Part shown: in pieces, positions 28,523-36,207 of the stretch
How the letters are laid out: each line of letters begins with the position of its first letter
Numbering within the stretch: position 1 is the stretch's first letter
Notes under the pieces: model-generated
What the model saw: the letters and a program-made list of their open reading frames with translations, nothing else
What the model was told of the DNA's origin: nothing
The model's database searches: none
DNA from: Nonomuraea wenchangensis
GTDB lineage: Bacteria; Actinomycetota; Actinomycetes; Streptosporangiales; Streptosporangiaceae
NCBI RefSeq assembly: GCF_900111685.1
Contig: NZ_FOHX01000019.1
Coordinates: forward strand, 1-64,000
Length of the DNA: 64,000 nt
Direction: 5' to 3'
Made by a program: the position numbers and the translations under genes

Positions 28523-28651
28523 TCAGTCCCAGTGCGGGGGCCGGTTGTCCAGGTAGAAGCTGTCCGGGTCCTCGTCGGGGAGGTCGTCGCCCCAGCCGAG
28601 GTCCAGGTCGTCCGAAGTCTGTTCGGGGTAAAAATCTTCCACGACCGACAT
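28523..28651 (-). CDS. Small acidic protein, 42 residues, unknown function
   Basis: Codes for 42 residues beginning 'MSVVEDFYPEQTSDD' and ending 'FYLDNRPPHWD', with 12 Asp or Glu. The composition, in-frame start and stop, and codon use look genuine, and similar short acidic proteins ending in 'RPPHW' recur in actinobacteria. It is divergent from the STAND regulator gene at 28764 and precedes the acetyltransferase on the minus strand. No domain can be named. Confidence 0.55.
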   Translation of the reverse strand: MSVVEDFYPEQTSDDLDLGWGDDLPDEDPDSFYLDNRPPHWD

Positions 28652-28763
28652 GCTACCCAGACATAGAAAGCAACACCGCGCGTGTCCCCAGGTCCAGGGA
28701 CACGCGGCATTCGCGGGGGTACGATGCCATGGTTGGTGTCGCCTATCCCCCGTGAGGCTGCGC

Positions 28764-30878
28764 ATGGCCACCCCGACAGGCTGGCGACGAGAGGGTAATC
28801 TTCCGGCGGAGCTCACCAGCTTCGTCGGCCGCACGCGGCTGCTCGCCAACCTCAAACGGCACCTGGGCGAGTCCCGGCTGGTGACGGTCACGGGCATCGG
28901 AGGCGTCGGGAAGTCGCGCACGGTGCTGCGCCTGGCGCACCAGGTCCGCGCGCAATATCCGGACGGCGTCTGGTTCGCCGACCTGGCCCGGCTGCAGGAC
29001 GCGGGCATGGTCAAGCACACGATCTCCTCGGCGCTGCGCATAGCCGACCAGTCCTCGCGGGCGGAGTCGGAGTCGCTGTCGGAGTGGGTGGGCGAGCGCG
29101 ACATGCTGCTCATCATCGACACCTGCGAGCACGTGGTGCAGGGCTGCGCGGAGCTGGTGCACGAGTTGCTGGAGGCGGCGCCCAACCTTAAGGTGCTGGC
29201 CACGAGCCGCCAGTCGCTGCACCTGCCGTACGAGCACGTGGTCCCGGTCCCGCCGCTGCAGGTGCCCGGCGACGACCCGGCGGCGAACCTGTTCACCAAC
29301 GAGTCGGTGCAGTTGTTCGCCGCCCGCGCGGGGGCGAGCGTGCCGGACTTCCAGCTCGACGAGAGCAACATCGGCACGGTGGCCGAGCTGTGCCGGCGGC
29401 TCGACGGGATCCCGCTGGCGATCGAGCTGGCCGCGGTGCGGCTGCGGGCGCTGTCGGTCGACCAGATCCTGGGGCTGCTGGCCGACCGGTTCAGCCTGCT
29501 GGCCGGGGCGAGCCGTACGGCCCTGCCCCGTCACCAGACGCTGCGCGCGGCGATCGGCTGGAGCCACGAGCTGTGCGAGCCGGCCGAGCGGCTGCTGTGG
29601 GCGCGGCTGTCGGTGTTCGCGGGCGACTTCGAGCTGGACGCGGCCCGTTTCGTCTGCTCCGACGGCCGTCTGCCTTCGGAGGACATCACGGATCTCGTGA
29701 CCGGCCTGGTGGAGAAGTCGGTCCTGCTGATCAGGAGCAACCACGCCGGCGTCCGCTACAAGCTGATCGACACCCTGGCCGAGTACGGCGACGAGTGGCT
29801 GGACAAGCTCGGCCAGCGCGAGCAGATGCGCCAGCGGCACCTGGAGTACTACCTGAGCCTGGCCCAGCGCAGCGAGGACGCCTGGTCGGGCCCGCGGCAG
29901 ATCTACTGGTTCGTACGGATGCGCCAGGAGCACGACAACGTGCGGGTGGCGCTGGAGCACGCGCTGAAGACGCCAGGCAAGGAGATCCTGGCGCTGACGC
30001 TGCTGTCGTCGTTGTGGTTCATGTGGGTGTGCTGCGGTTTCGCCCGCGAGGGGCGGCTCTATCTGGAGCGGGCGCTGCAGGCCAATCCCGAGTTCAGCAA
30101 GGAGCGCTGCAAGGCGCTGTGGGTGCTGTCGTACGTCAAGAGCGCCCAGGGCGACAGCGCGGGAGCCCAGTCGTCGGCCGAGGAGTGCAGCACCGAGGCG
30201 GTGCGGGTGGGCGACTCGCGGGCGGTGATCCTGGCCTCGAAGATGCAGGGCACGGCCGCGCTGCTCCAGGGCGACCTGCAGAAGGCGAGCGCGCTGCTGG
30301 GCGTGGCGATCGAGTTCAACACCGACAACAAGGAGCTCAACCCGGGCCTGCTGCCCGCCATCGTCGAGCTGTCGCTGGTGCTGTGCTCGCAGGGCGAACT
30401 GTACGAGGCCGAGTCGCTGCTGCAGGACTGCCTGCAGGTGTGCCGCGAGCGCGGCGAGCTGTGGGTCAGCTCCCACGCGCAGTGGGCGCTGGCGGGCACG
30501 AGGCTGGCGACCGGCCGGGCGGACGAGGCGCTGCACAACGTCCGGGAGGCCCTGCGCATCAAGCGGCACTTCCACGACACGCTCGGCACGCTGCTGGCGC
30601 TGGAGACGGCCGCGCGCATCTTCGCCGCGCTCAATCACCCGGCGATGGCCACGCAGTTGCTGGGGGCGCTGCAGCAGAACTGGAAGACGGCCGGCCTGCC
30701 GCAGCTGGGCGCGCCCTGGATGACGGACGACCACGACGAGTGCATCCGGGCGTGCAAACGGGAGCTGGGCGAGCTGACCTACAAGGACACCTTCGAGGAG
30801 GGCGCGCGGCGCGATCTGGACGAGGCGTCCGCGCTCGCGCTGGGCGAGCTGGACGCCACGGACGAGAACCGGGCCTGA
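28764..30878 (+). CDS. STAND-type ATPase with TPR-like repeats (LuxR/AfsR-type regulator without DNA-binding domain)
   Basis: 704 residues. 'LPAELTSFVGRTRLLANLKR' opens the module, followed by the P-loop 'GIGGVGKS' (44-51), 'MLLIIDTCEHVV' (Walker B-like), 'VLATSRQSLHL' (sensor), 'RRLDGIPLAIELAA' (GxP motif) and 'LPRHQTLRAAIGWSHELC'. The second half is helical TPR-like repeat. Such proteins usually carry a C-terminal LuxR or N-terminal SARP DNA-binding domain; neither is present, so it may signal through a partner. Start at ATG 28764 with GAGG 7 nt upstream. GTG 28752 is possible. Confidence 0.85.
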   Translation: MATPTGWRREGNLPAELTSFVGRTRLLANLKRHLGESRLVTVTGIGGVGKSRTVLRLAHQVRAQYPDGVWFADLARLQDAGMVKHTISSALRIADQSSRAESESLSEWVGERDMLLIIDTCEHVVQGCAELVHELLEAAPNLKVLATSRQSLHLPYEHVVPVPPLQVPGDDPAANLFTNESVQLFAARAGASVPDFQLDESNIGTVAELCRRLDGIPLAIELAAVRLRALSVDQILGLLADRFSLLAGASRTALPRHQTLRAAIGWSHELCEPAERLLWARLSVFAGDFELDAARFVCSDGRLPSEDITDLVTGLVEKSVLLIRSNHAGVRYKLIDTLAEYGDEWLDKLGQREQMRQRHLEYYLSLAQRSEDAWSGPRQIYWFVRMRQEHDNVRVALEHALKTPGKEILALTLLSSLWFMWVCCGFAREGRLYLERALQANPEFSKERCKALWVLSYVKSAQGDSAGAQSSAEECSTEAVRVGDSRAVILASKMQGTAALLQGDLQKASALLGVAIEFNTDNKELNPGLLPAIVELSLVLCSQGELYEAESLLQDCLQVCRERGELWVSSHAQWALAGTRLATGRADEALHNVREALRIKRHFHDTLGTLLALETAARIFAALNHPAMATQLLGALQQNWKTAGLPQLGAPWMTDDHDECIRACKRELGELTYKDTFEEGARRDLDEASALALGELDATDENRA

Positions 30879-30893
30879 GAGTCCGGTCGGTCA

Positions 30894-30930
30894 GAGCCTT
30901 CAGGCCAGCCGTCATGGCGCCTGAAGGCTC
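30894..30930 (+). terminator. Hairpin terminator after the STAND regulator gene
   Basis: A perfect 12-bp stem, gagccttcaggc (30894-30905) with gcctgaaggctc (30919-30930), and a 13-nt loop, starting 16 nt after the stop. The 3' arm runs into the transposase remnant. Confidence 0.7.
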
Positions 30931-31125
30931 ACCGACGAGGAACGGGCCTTGATCGAGCCTCGCCTGCCGTTGGGCGAGCGAGGCCCGATCCCGAACCTGC
31001 GGCAGCAGTCCAACGCGGTGATGTGACGGTTTCGCGCCGGCAGCCCCTGGCGCGACCTGCCTACCCGAGTACGGCCCTGGTCCACCGCCTACGAGCCTCC
31101 GACCGGCCTGGAGATCCGGACTTCG
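30928..31125 (+). pseudogene. IS5-type transposase remnant with in-frame stop
   Basis: In one frame the sequence reads 'LTDEERALIEPRLPLGERGP' then 'IPNLRQQSNAVM', stop (TGA at about 31024), 'RFRAGSPWRDLPTR' and 'RPWSTAYE', after which the frame is lost. This is the N-terminal domain of a common actinobacterial IS5-type transposase ('AVMWRFRTGSPWRDLP' in intact copies), so the stop looks like a Trp codon changed from TGG to TGA. No catalytic DDE part, no inverted repeats. A dead fragment. Confidence 0.7.
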
Positions 31126-31178
31126 TACCGGCTCCAGATCGTCCTCCGCAGCCGCGCCCTTGGGGAGCGGCGTGCGCG

Positions 31179-31589
31179 TCAGTCGAGGAGCAGTTCGACG
31201 GGCATGTTGCCGCGGGTGGCGTTGGAGTAGGGACAGACCTGGTGGGTGGTGTCCAGGAGGGTTCGTGCCTGCTCCGAGGTGAGGGTGTCGGGCAGTTTCA
31301 CGCGCAGGATGGCATCCAGCCCATAGCCGCCCTTGCCATTGGGTGACAGACCGACCTCCGCGGTGACCGAGGCGTCGGACACGTCGAGGCCCTGCTGGGC
31401 CGCCACGAGTTTGATGGAGGTGGCGAAGCAGGCGGCGTACCCGGCGGCGAAGAGCTGCTCGGGATTGGTGCCGGCGCCGTTGCCGCCCAGCTCTTTCTGC
31501 AGGGCGAGCCGGACGTCCAACCGGCCGTCCGAGGAGACCGCCCGGCCGTCGCGGCCTTCTGAGGTGGCGGTGGCGGTGTAGACGCGCAT
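31179..31589 (-). CDS. ohr: Organic hydroperoxide resistance protein (Ohr, OsmC family)
   Basis: 136 residues. The two redox cysteines are in 'GYAACFATSIKLVA' and 'THQVCPYSNATRGN'. 'RVKLPDTLTSEQARTLL' lies just before the second, and the N-terminal 'YTATATSEGRDG' and 'GTNPEQLFAAGY' are typical of Ohr. It reduces organic peroxides through a thiol mechanism linked to dihydrolipoamide. Start at ATG 31589 with AAGGGAA upstream. It is divergent from a TetR gene with a strong palindrome between them, so expression is likely induced by a peroxide- or electrophile-sensing TetR rather than by OhrR (MarR type). Confidence 0.92.
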   Translation of the reverse strand: MRVYTATATSEGRDGRAVSSDGRLDVRLALQKELGGNGAGTNPEQLFAAGYAACFATSIKLVAAQQGLDVSDASVTAEVGLSPNGKGGYGLDAILRVKLPDTLTSEQARTLLDTTHQVCPYSNATRGNMPVELLLD

Positions 31590-31766
31590 GGGATTTCCCT
31601 TCATGGTCGCGGAGTTCTCGTGCCTGTCGCGCCGCCGTTGGCGACGAGTGCCGAGTTGGGCGCGGACCGCTGCGGGCAGCGGCGCACATCCAGCGAGCAG
31701 CAGACCGCATCCCTTCTCCGGGTGCCGGCTGCGGTCTCGGTCATGCAAGGACGCCCTGTTCATAAC

Positions 31767-31794
31767 GGACTGATCGGTCCGGACCGATCGGTCC
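31767..31794. promoter_or_regulatory. Tandem palindromic operator between ohr and tetR
   Basis: Two abutting 14-bp palindromes: ggactgatcggtcc (31767-31780, one mismatch) and ggaccgatcggtcc (31781-31794, perfect). A perfect 16-bp palindrome, atcggtccggaccgat (31773-31788), straddles the joint. It is the style of site bound by autoregulated TetR proteins and lies between the divergent ohr and TetR genes, so it likely controls both. Confidence 0.75.
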
Positions 31795-31859
31795 AATGTT
31801 GGGGGCAGGTCGCTACGCTGTCAACAGAGATTCTGGAACTCATCGCGAAGGGATCAAGG

Positions 31860-32468
31860 GTGACGCGCACACCGGTTCCCGGCACCCGCCGGCGCATCCT
31901 CCAGACGGCCGCACGCCTGTTCAAGGAGCACGGTGCGCGGGCCGTGGGCATGCAGCAGGTCGTCGAGGAGACGGGGCTCGGCAAGAGCGCGCTCTACCGC
32001 GAGTTCACCAGCAAGGACGAACTGGTGAGGGCCTGGGTGGCCGAGCTGCACGACCATGCCTGGGCACAGATCGACAGCGCGATCGCCCGGCACGAGGGCG
32101 ATCCCGCCCGCCAGCTCCTGGCCGTCGTGGAGCACGCCCAGGAGAGCACCCAGGACTCCGACGCCCACGGCTGCACCTTCTACAACACCTCGGCGGAGTT
32201 CCGCGACCCCGGCCACCCCGGCCGCAGGGAGGCCGTCGACCACCTCGAGCGGCTACGCGAGCGGCTGTCCGCCCTCGCCACCGCGGCACGCGCCACCGAC
32301 CCCGACGCCCTGGCCGACATGCTGATGCTCATCATCTCCGGCCTCTACGCCAACGCGGCCACGCTCGGCCCCTCCGGCCCCGCCGCCCGATCCGTCGCCG
32401 CCGCGCGCATCCTCATCGACCAGCACGTCCCCGCACACGTACCCACTCCTGAGGGCAGGAGGGCTTGA
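31860..32468 (+). CDS. TetR-family transcriptional regulator next to ohr
   Basis: 202 residues. HTH: 'TRRRILQTAARLFKEHGARA', 'VGMQQVVEETGLGKSALYRE' and 'FTSKDELVRAWV'. The C-terminal part is helical with 'DAHGCTFYNTSAEF', whose cysteine could sense oxidants, as expected beside ohr; that is inference. GTG start with GAAGGG upstream. Faces ohr across the palindromic operator and should repress ohr and itself. Confidence 0.88.
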   Translation: MTRTPVPGTRRRILQTAARLFKEHGARAVGMQQVVEETGLGKSALYREFTSKDELVRAWVAELHDHAWAQIDSAIARHEGDPARQLLAVVEHAQESTQDSDAHGCTFYNTSAEFRDPGHPGRREAVDHLERLRERLSALATAARATDPDALADMLMLIISGLYANAATLGPSGPAARSVAAARILIDQHVPAHVPTPEGRRA

Positions 32469-32752
32469 TCCGCTTCGACGGACATTCACGATCAGCTCGG
32501 GGAAGAACAAGCCGCGCCCTCGCCACTCGTTCACGCCGGCTTCGATCTGAGCCTGTACGAATCCAAGCTCCCCCGCCCAGAGCGGGCTCAGGTGGAGCAA
32601 GCGGACAAGCACCAGACACGATCTTGTCTGCGGGAACGAACCGTCGTCATGACGAGCCAGAGCCGTCTTGACTGCGTTCTGACGCGGTGTGCGAGCTCCA
32701 GGACCTCCCTCTGCCGCGGTAACGGGCGCACGGGCCGGAAGGATTCCTCATC
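32469..32752. other. Intergenic stretch, no gene recognised
   Basis: A 284-nt gap between the TetR gene and the DUF4236 gene. On the minus strand a short open reading frame includes 'EWRGRGLFFPELIVNVRRSG', which looks protein-like but has no start, ribosome site or family that I can name; it may be a gene remnant. The last 20 nt contain GGAAGG, the likely ribosome site of the next gene. Confidence 0.35.
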
Positions 32753-33760
32753 GTGGGCTTCTATGTGCGCACCAGCCTCAGGGTTGGACCGTTCCGTTTC
32801 ACCCTCAGCCAGGCCGGGATGGGCGTCTCGACCGCGATCCCGGGCCTTCGGACGGGGATGGGCCCCCGCGGCAACGTCGTGCGCATGGGACGCGGAGCGG
32901 TCTCCTACCGGACCGTCGCGCCCGGCCGTGACGTGGTCATGCACGATGTCGTCCGCCTGGTCCCGGCCCAGCCGAGTGACGTCGTCCAGCAGTTGCGGAA
33001 GGCCGCCGGGCGCCGGCCGTACTGGCCGTTCGCCCTGGCCGCCCTGCTCGTCGCGGGGCTGCTGACCGGACGCTTCAGCCTGGTCGTCATCGCCGTCGGG
33101 CTGCCTTTCGTGCTCTGGGTGGCGTTGCGCGATCGGGCCGCTCGCGCGGTGGTCATCATGTACGACGTGACCGACGAGGCCGCTTCACGCTTCGACCACC
33201 TCGTCAACGCGATCACCGGCCTCCAGCGGGCCCACGGGTTCTGGCTGATCACCGCATCCGGCGCGATCACCAGCACCTACCAGTTCAAGGTGAACGCCGG
33301 CGCCTCCAAGCTGCTGCGCCGAGTGAACGCCTCAGCCCTGCTGGCGGGACCACGGATCCTGGTCACCAACGTCGCCGTCCCGACCCTCACCGCGGGCAGC
33401 CTGTCGGTGCACTTCCTCCCTGACCGCGTCCTGATCCGGGACGGCCGCCACGTCGCCGACCTCGCCTACCAGCACCTCCAGGTCGCTGTGGAACACGCCC
33501 GCTTCATCGAGGAGGGCCCGGTGCCAGGCGACGGCACGATCGTGGACTCCACCTGGCGCTACGTCAACGTCAAGGGCGGCCCCGACCGCCGCTTCAAGAA
33601 CAACGCCCGCCTGCCCGTCCTGCTGTACGGCAGGCTCGTCCTCCGCAGCCACGGCGCGCTCAACCTTGTCTGGGACGCCTCTCAGGTCCCGCTCGTCCAC
33701 GCTGTGGCGAACGCCCTCCACCAGTCCATCTCCGCTCGACCACCTGTGATCCACTCCTGA
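32753..33760 (+). CDS. DUF4236 domain protein with two membrane segments
   Basis: 335 residues. The N-terminus 'GFYVRTSLRVGPFRFTLSQA' with 'GVSTAIPGLRTGMGPRGN' and 'GAVSYR' matches DUF4236, a small domain of unknown function found at the front of bacterial membrane or stress proteins. Next comes a hydrophobic hairpin ('YWPFALAALLVAGLLTG' and 'LVVIAVGLPFVLWVAL', about 88-125), then a cytosolic domain of about 200 residues with 'FDHLVNAITGLQRAHGFWLI' and 'VDSTWRYVNVKGGPDRRFKN'. The latter two lines resemble the DUF4236 C-terminal extension. Function unknown. GTG start, GGAAGG about 10 nt upstream. Confidence 0.72.
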   Translation: MGFYVRTSLRVGPFRFTLSQAGMGVSTAIPGLRTGMGPRGNVVRMGRGAVSYRTVAPGRDVVMHDVVRLVPAQPSDVVQQLRKAAGRRPYWPFALAALLVAGLLTGRFSLVVIAVGLPFVLWVALRDRAARAVVIMYDVTDEAASRFDHLVNAITGLQRAHGFWLITASGAITSTYQFKVNAGASKLLRRVNASALLAGPRILVTNVAVPTLTAGSLSVHFLPDRVLIRDGRHVADLAYQHLQVAVEHARFIEEGPVPGDGTIVDSTWRYVNVKGGPDRRFKNNARLPVLLYGRLVLRSHGALNLVWDASQVPLVHAVANALHQSISARPPVIHS

Positions 33761-33821
33761 GGTGGCCTACTACCTCGCCGCGCGTCGAACGGGAGGCCTC
33801 GGCGGCGAGCAGTCGCAGCCG

Positions 33822-34841
33822 TCAATCGCAGCCGCAACTGCAGCCGTCGCAACCGCAACCGCCGTCCTCGCCCGAGCAGCAGGAACAACAGTCACCGCAG
33901 TTGCCGCAGCACTCGTAACCGGAACAGTCGAAGCGCCCGCAGCAGGAGCTCTCGCGGTCCTCGTCCCAGGCGGGCCGGTACAGGCCGCAGGTGCAGCAGG
34001 TCAGCGCGGCGCATGCCAGCGACAGCAGCCCGCCGGGATCCCGCTTCGGCGGCCGTCGTCCCGGCGGCGCGCAGGTCGGCGTGCGCGGCGTCGCAGTGGC
34101 GGCGCGCCTCGTCCGGGCCGGTGCCGGTGGCGGTCAGCGGGTTGTACGCCCCGGACGCGCCGTCGTCGGCCAGATCCTCCACCGCGTCGATCAGGTGGGC
34201 CAGCCTCCCGAACCCGCGACCGGCCGCCTCCAGGGCCTCGCGGTTGTGCGGCTTGCCCGCGAGCACCCCCGTGTGCGCGAACGCCGCCGCCACGGCGTCC
34301 TCGGTCGGCCCCGTCAACTCTCGTAATCCGGGCGCCGCGCGGCTGCGCGAGGGACTCTGGGCGGGGACGCGTTCCAGGAGGGCCTGGCGGGCGGCCGCCG
34401 CCGTCAGCGGGGTGGGGTCGAAGCCCAGCGTGCCGGCCGTGGCCGTACCGGCGGAGGACCAGCGGCCCGCCAGGCGGGTGGCGCCGGCGGCCAGGGGCGG
34501 CGGGCGTACATGCCGTCACCGTCCGCCACGTGGTCGTTCACCTTGCCGGCCGCCAGAAGCAGCGACACCGAGGCCGCCAGCCGTACCCCCTTGGACTCCA
34601 CCACGTCGGCGCTTCTGAAGCCGCGCAGCGCGCACGGGCCCGCCTTCCGGCGCAAGGTGGGCGCGGACGTCTGGGCCTCGGTCAGGACGGACACGAGCAG
34701 GCCGTCGTAGTTGGTCACCAGACGGGACAGGTGTCCGTGCTCGTCGCGGAGGGCCAAGCAGAGTCCGCACAAGTGGCCCATCCAGTCCGCGTAGAGCCCC
34801 TTGCACAGGACGTGCCGACACGGGCGGACAATGCCGAACAT
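33822..34841 (-). pseudogene. DUF5685 family gene with two compensating frameshifts
   Basis: The ATG at 34841 opens 'MFGIVRPCRHVLCKGLYADW', continuing 'MGHLCGLCLALRDEHGHL', the typical DUF5685 start. Near 34490-34505 the frame must shift to keep family-like sequence ('PLAAGATRLAGRW', 'GPTEDAVAAAFAHTGVLAGK', 'LLDAVEDLADD' style), and near 34060 it shifts back, restoring the first frame for the cysteine-rich tail ('LACAALTCCTCGLYRPAWDE', 'CSGYECCGNCGDCCSCC') ending with a stop at 33822. Net shift is zero over 1020 nt. Either two sequence errors in GC runs or a genuine dead gene. GGGG lies before the ATG. Function unknown. Confidence 0.6.
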
Positions 34842-34965
34842 ACGTCCCCTTATGATCCCAGCGGAGAGCCAACCGTAGCAACAGGGCGTCAGAGGATGCG
34901 GCAACGACCGCCCGCGCATTGCTCGCCATACCCGCCACCCAGGTTCTGCCGCCGGCGCACGCCGG

Positions 34966-35967
34966 CTAGACGGCTCGGGGCCAGCGGGTGTCGTCGGGCC
35001 ACGCGCCGATGTAGCGGGCGCTGCCGAGCGAGAACTCGATGTGGCCGCGCACCCAGTGTTCGAGGCCGCGGACGTACTTCCGGACCGGCAGGGTGGCCCA
35101 GCGGTCGAGCGCCAGGCTCCGGTCGAGGAAGGCGGCGACGGCCTCGTTGTGCATCTGCGCGACCTCGACCAGGGCGTCCTGGAGCGTGAGGGACTTGTGC
35201 GTGGCCAGCACGGTGACGAGGTTGTGCCGGGCTTTGTCGTTGCCGCGTTCCTTGGCGTAGGACAGCAGGTCGTTGTCCCAGCCGATGAGGTCGCAGGCGA
35301 GGTCGGAGAGCATCCGCACGTCGGGGTGGTGCCACTCCTCGGCTTCGAGGCGGTAGCCGCCGCCGACGTCGATGAGGGCGAAGCAGGTGTACGTGGCCCC
35401 GGTGATGCGGCGCATCATGACGTAGTCCTCGGGGGTGGGGATCAGGTCCACCTCTCGGTTGGCGGCCTCCCAGATCTGGGCGAACAGGTATTCCTTCACC
35501 GTCGTCCGCCAGCGGTCCACCTGGGCGGGGGTGGCGAGCTCGGAGATGCGGTGGAGGAGCTCCTGGAGCGCGAGGCCGAACGCGTCGCTCTCGTCGGGGT
35601 CGCGGCGGCCGTCCAGGATTTCGAGGAGCGGCGGCAGGGCGCGGGCCAGCGCGGAGGCGCGGTGTCCCATCAGCTCGCCCTCGCAGAAGGCGTCGTCGAA
35701 CGCGAACAGCCAGTTGTACCAGTCGTTGATCAGCCGGAGGCTGTCACGCGGCACCGCGGGATTGGTCCGTGCCGCGAGCATACCGATCTTGGAGCGCCGG
35801 AAGTGCTCGATGGTCTCGGCGCCTTTGAGCATGTGCGAGGCGGCCAGCCAGGTGTGGCTCTCCGCATCGACCTCGACGGCGTGCTCGTTCGTCTCGCTGG
35901 GGAACGGGCACGGCAGCGGAGGGATGTGGAGTGGTCGCCCGGAGAAGGAGTGCGCAGAAGTAGCCAC
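34966..35967 (-). CDS. Terpene synthase (class I, sesquiterpene-type)
   Basis: 333 residues. The metal-binding acidic motif is 'DDAFCE' (D91, D92, E96), and the NSE triad is 'NDLLSYAKE' (N232, S236, E240), completed by 'RY' in 'SARYIGAW' near the C-terminus. 'RRITGATYTCFAL' holds the pyrophosphate-sensing arginine. These define a class I cyclase that ionises farnesyl (or geranyl) diphosphate. Product cannot be read from sequence. No P450, prenyltransferase or methyltransferase sits beside it, so the product is probably an unmodified terpene. GTG start; the leader shows no strong ribosome site. Confidence 0.88.
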   Translation of the reverse strand: MATSAHSFSGRPLHIPPLPCPFPSETNEHAVEVDAESHTWLAASHMLKGAETIEHFRRSKIGMLAARTNPAVPRDSLRLINDWYNWLFAFDDAFCEGELMGHRASALARALPPLLEILDGRRDPDESDAFGLALQELLHRISELATPAQVDRWRTTVKEYLFAQIWEAANREVDLIPTPEDYVMMRRITGATYTCFALIDVGGGYRLEAEEWHHPDVRMLSDLACDLIGWDNDLLSYAKERGNDKARHNLVTVLATHKSLTLQDALVEVAQMHNEAVAAFLDRSLALDRWATLPVRKYVRGLEHWVRGHIEFSLGSARYIGAWPDDTRWPRAV

Positions 35968-36034
35968 GCCCTAAGCATGACTACGGACTGCTCGAATGGC
36001 CACAGTGCGCATGTTCACCGGCTTTAATTCTTAT

Positions 36035-36047
36035 TTCACACTGTGAA
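36035..36047. promoter_or_regulatory. Palindrome upstream of the terpene synthase
   Basis: ttcaca-c-tgtgaa: perfect 6-bp arms with a single central base, 68 nt upstream of the terpene synthase start, in a locally AT-rich stretch. It is CRP- or GntR-like in style, and the regulator is not identified. Confidence 0.4.
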
Positions 36048-36207
36048 TCCCATCGCGCGAACCATCGGATAAAGTGCGCCGCTCGCCCTCCCGTCGCGCC
36101 GGGTCCCGGCCGTACGGAACATCATGCCTCGATAGGGTGCCGTGCGCGGAATCGTTCCGACCCGCCATAGGTTCTGGAAAGAGTACCTAGGGAAAGGTTG
36201 TCCAACC

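Noticed and set aside
32469..32752. Minus-strand remnant containing 'EWRGRGLFFPELIVNV'
   Set aside because: Protein-like, but too short and without a recognisable family, start or ribosome site to be called a gene or named pseudogene.
33822..34841. Programmed ribosomal frameshifting in the DUF5685 gene
   Set aside because: No slippery heptamer with a downstream pseudoknot is visible, and two opposite shifts would be required. Errors or decay are simpler.
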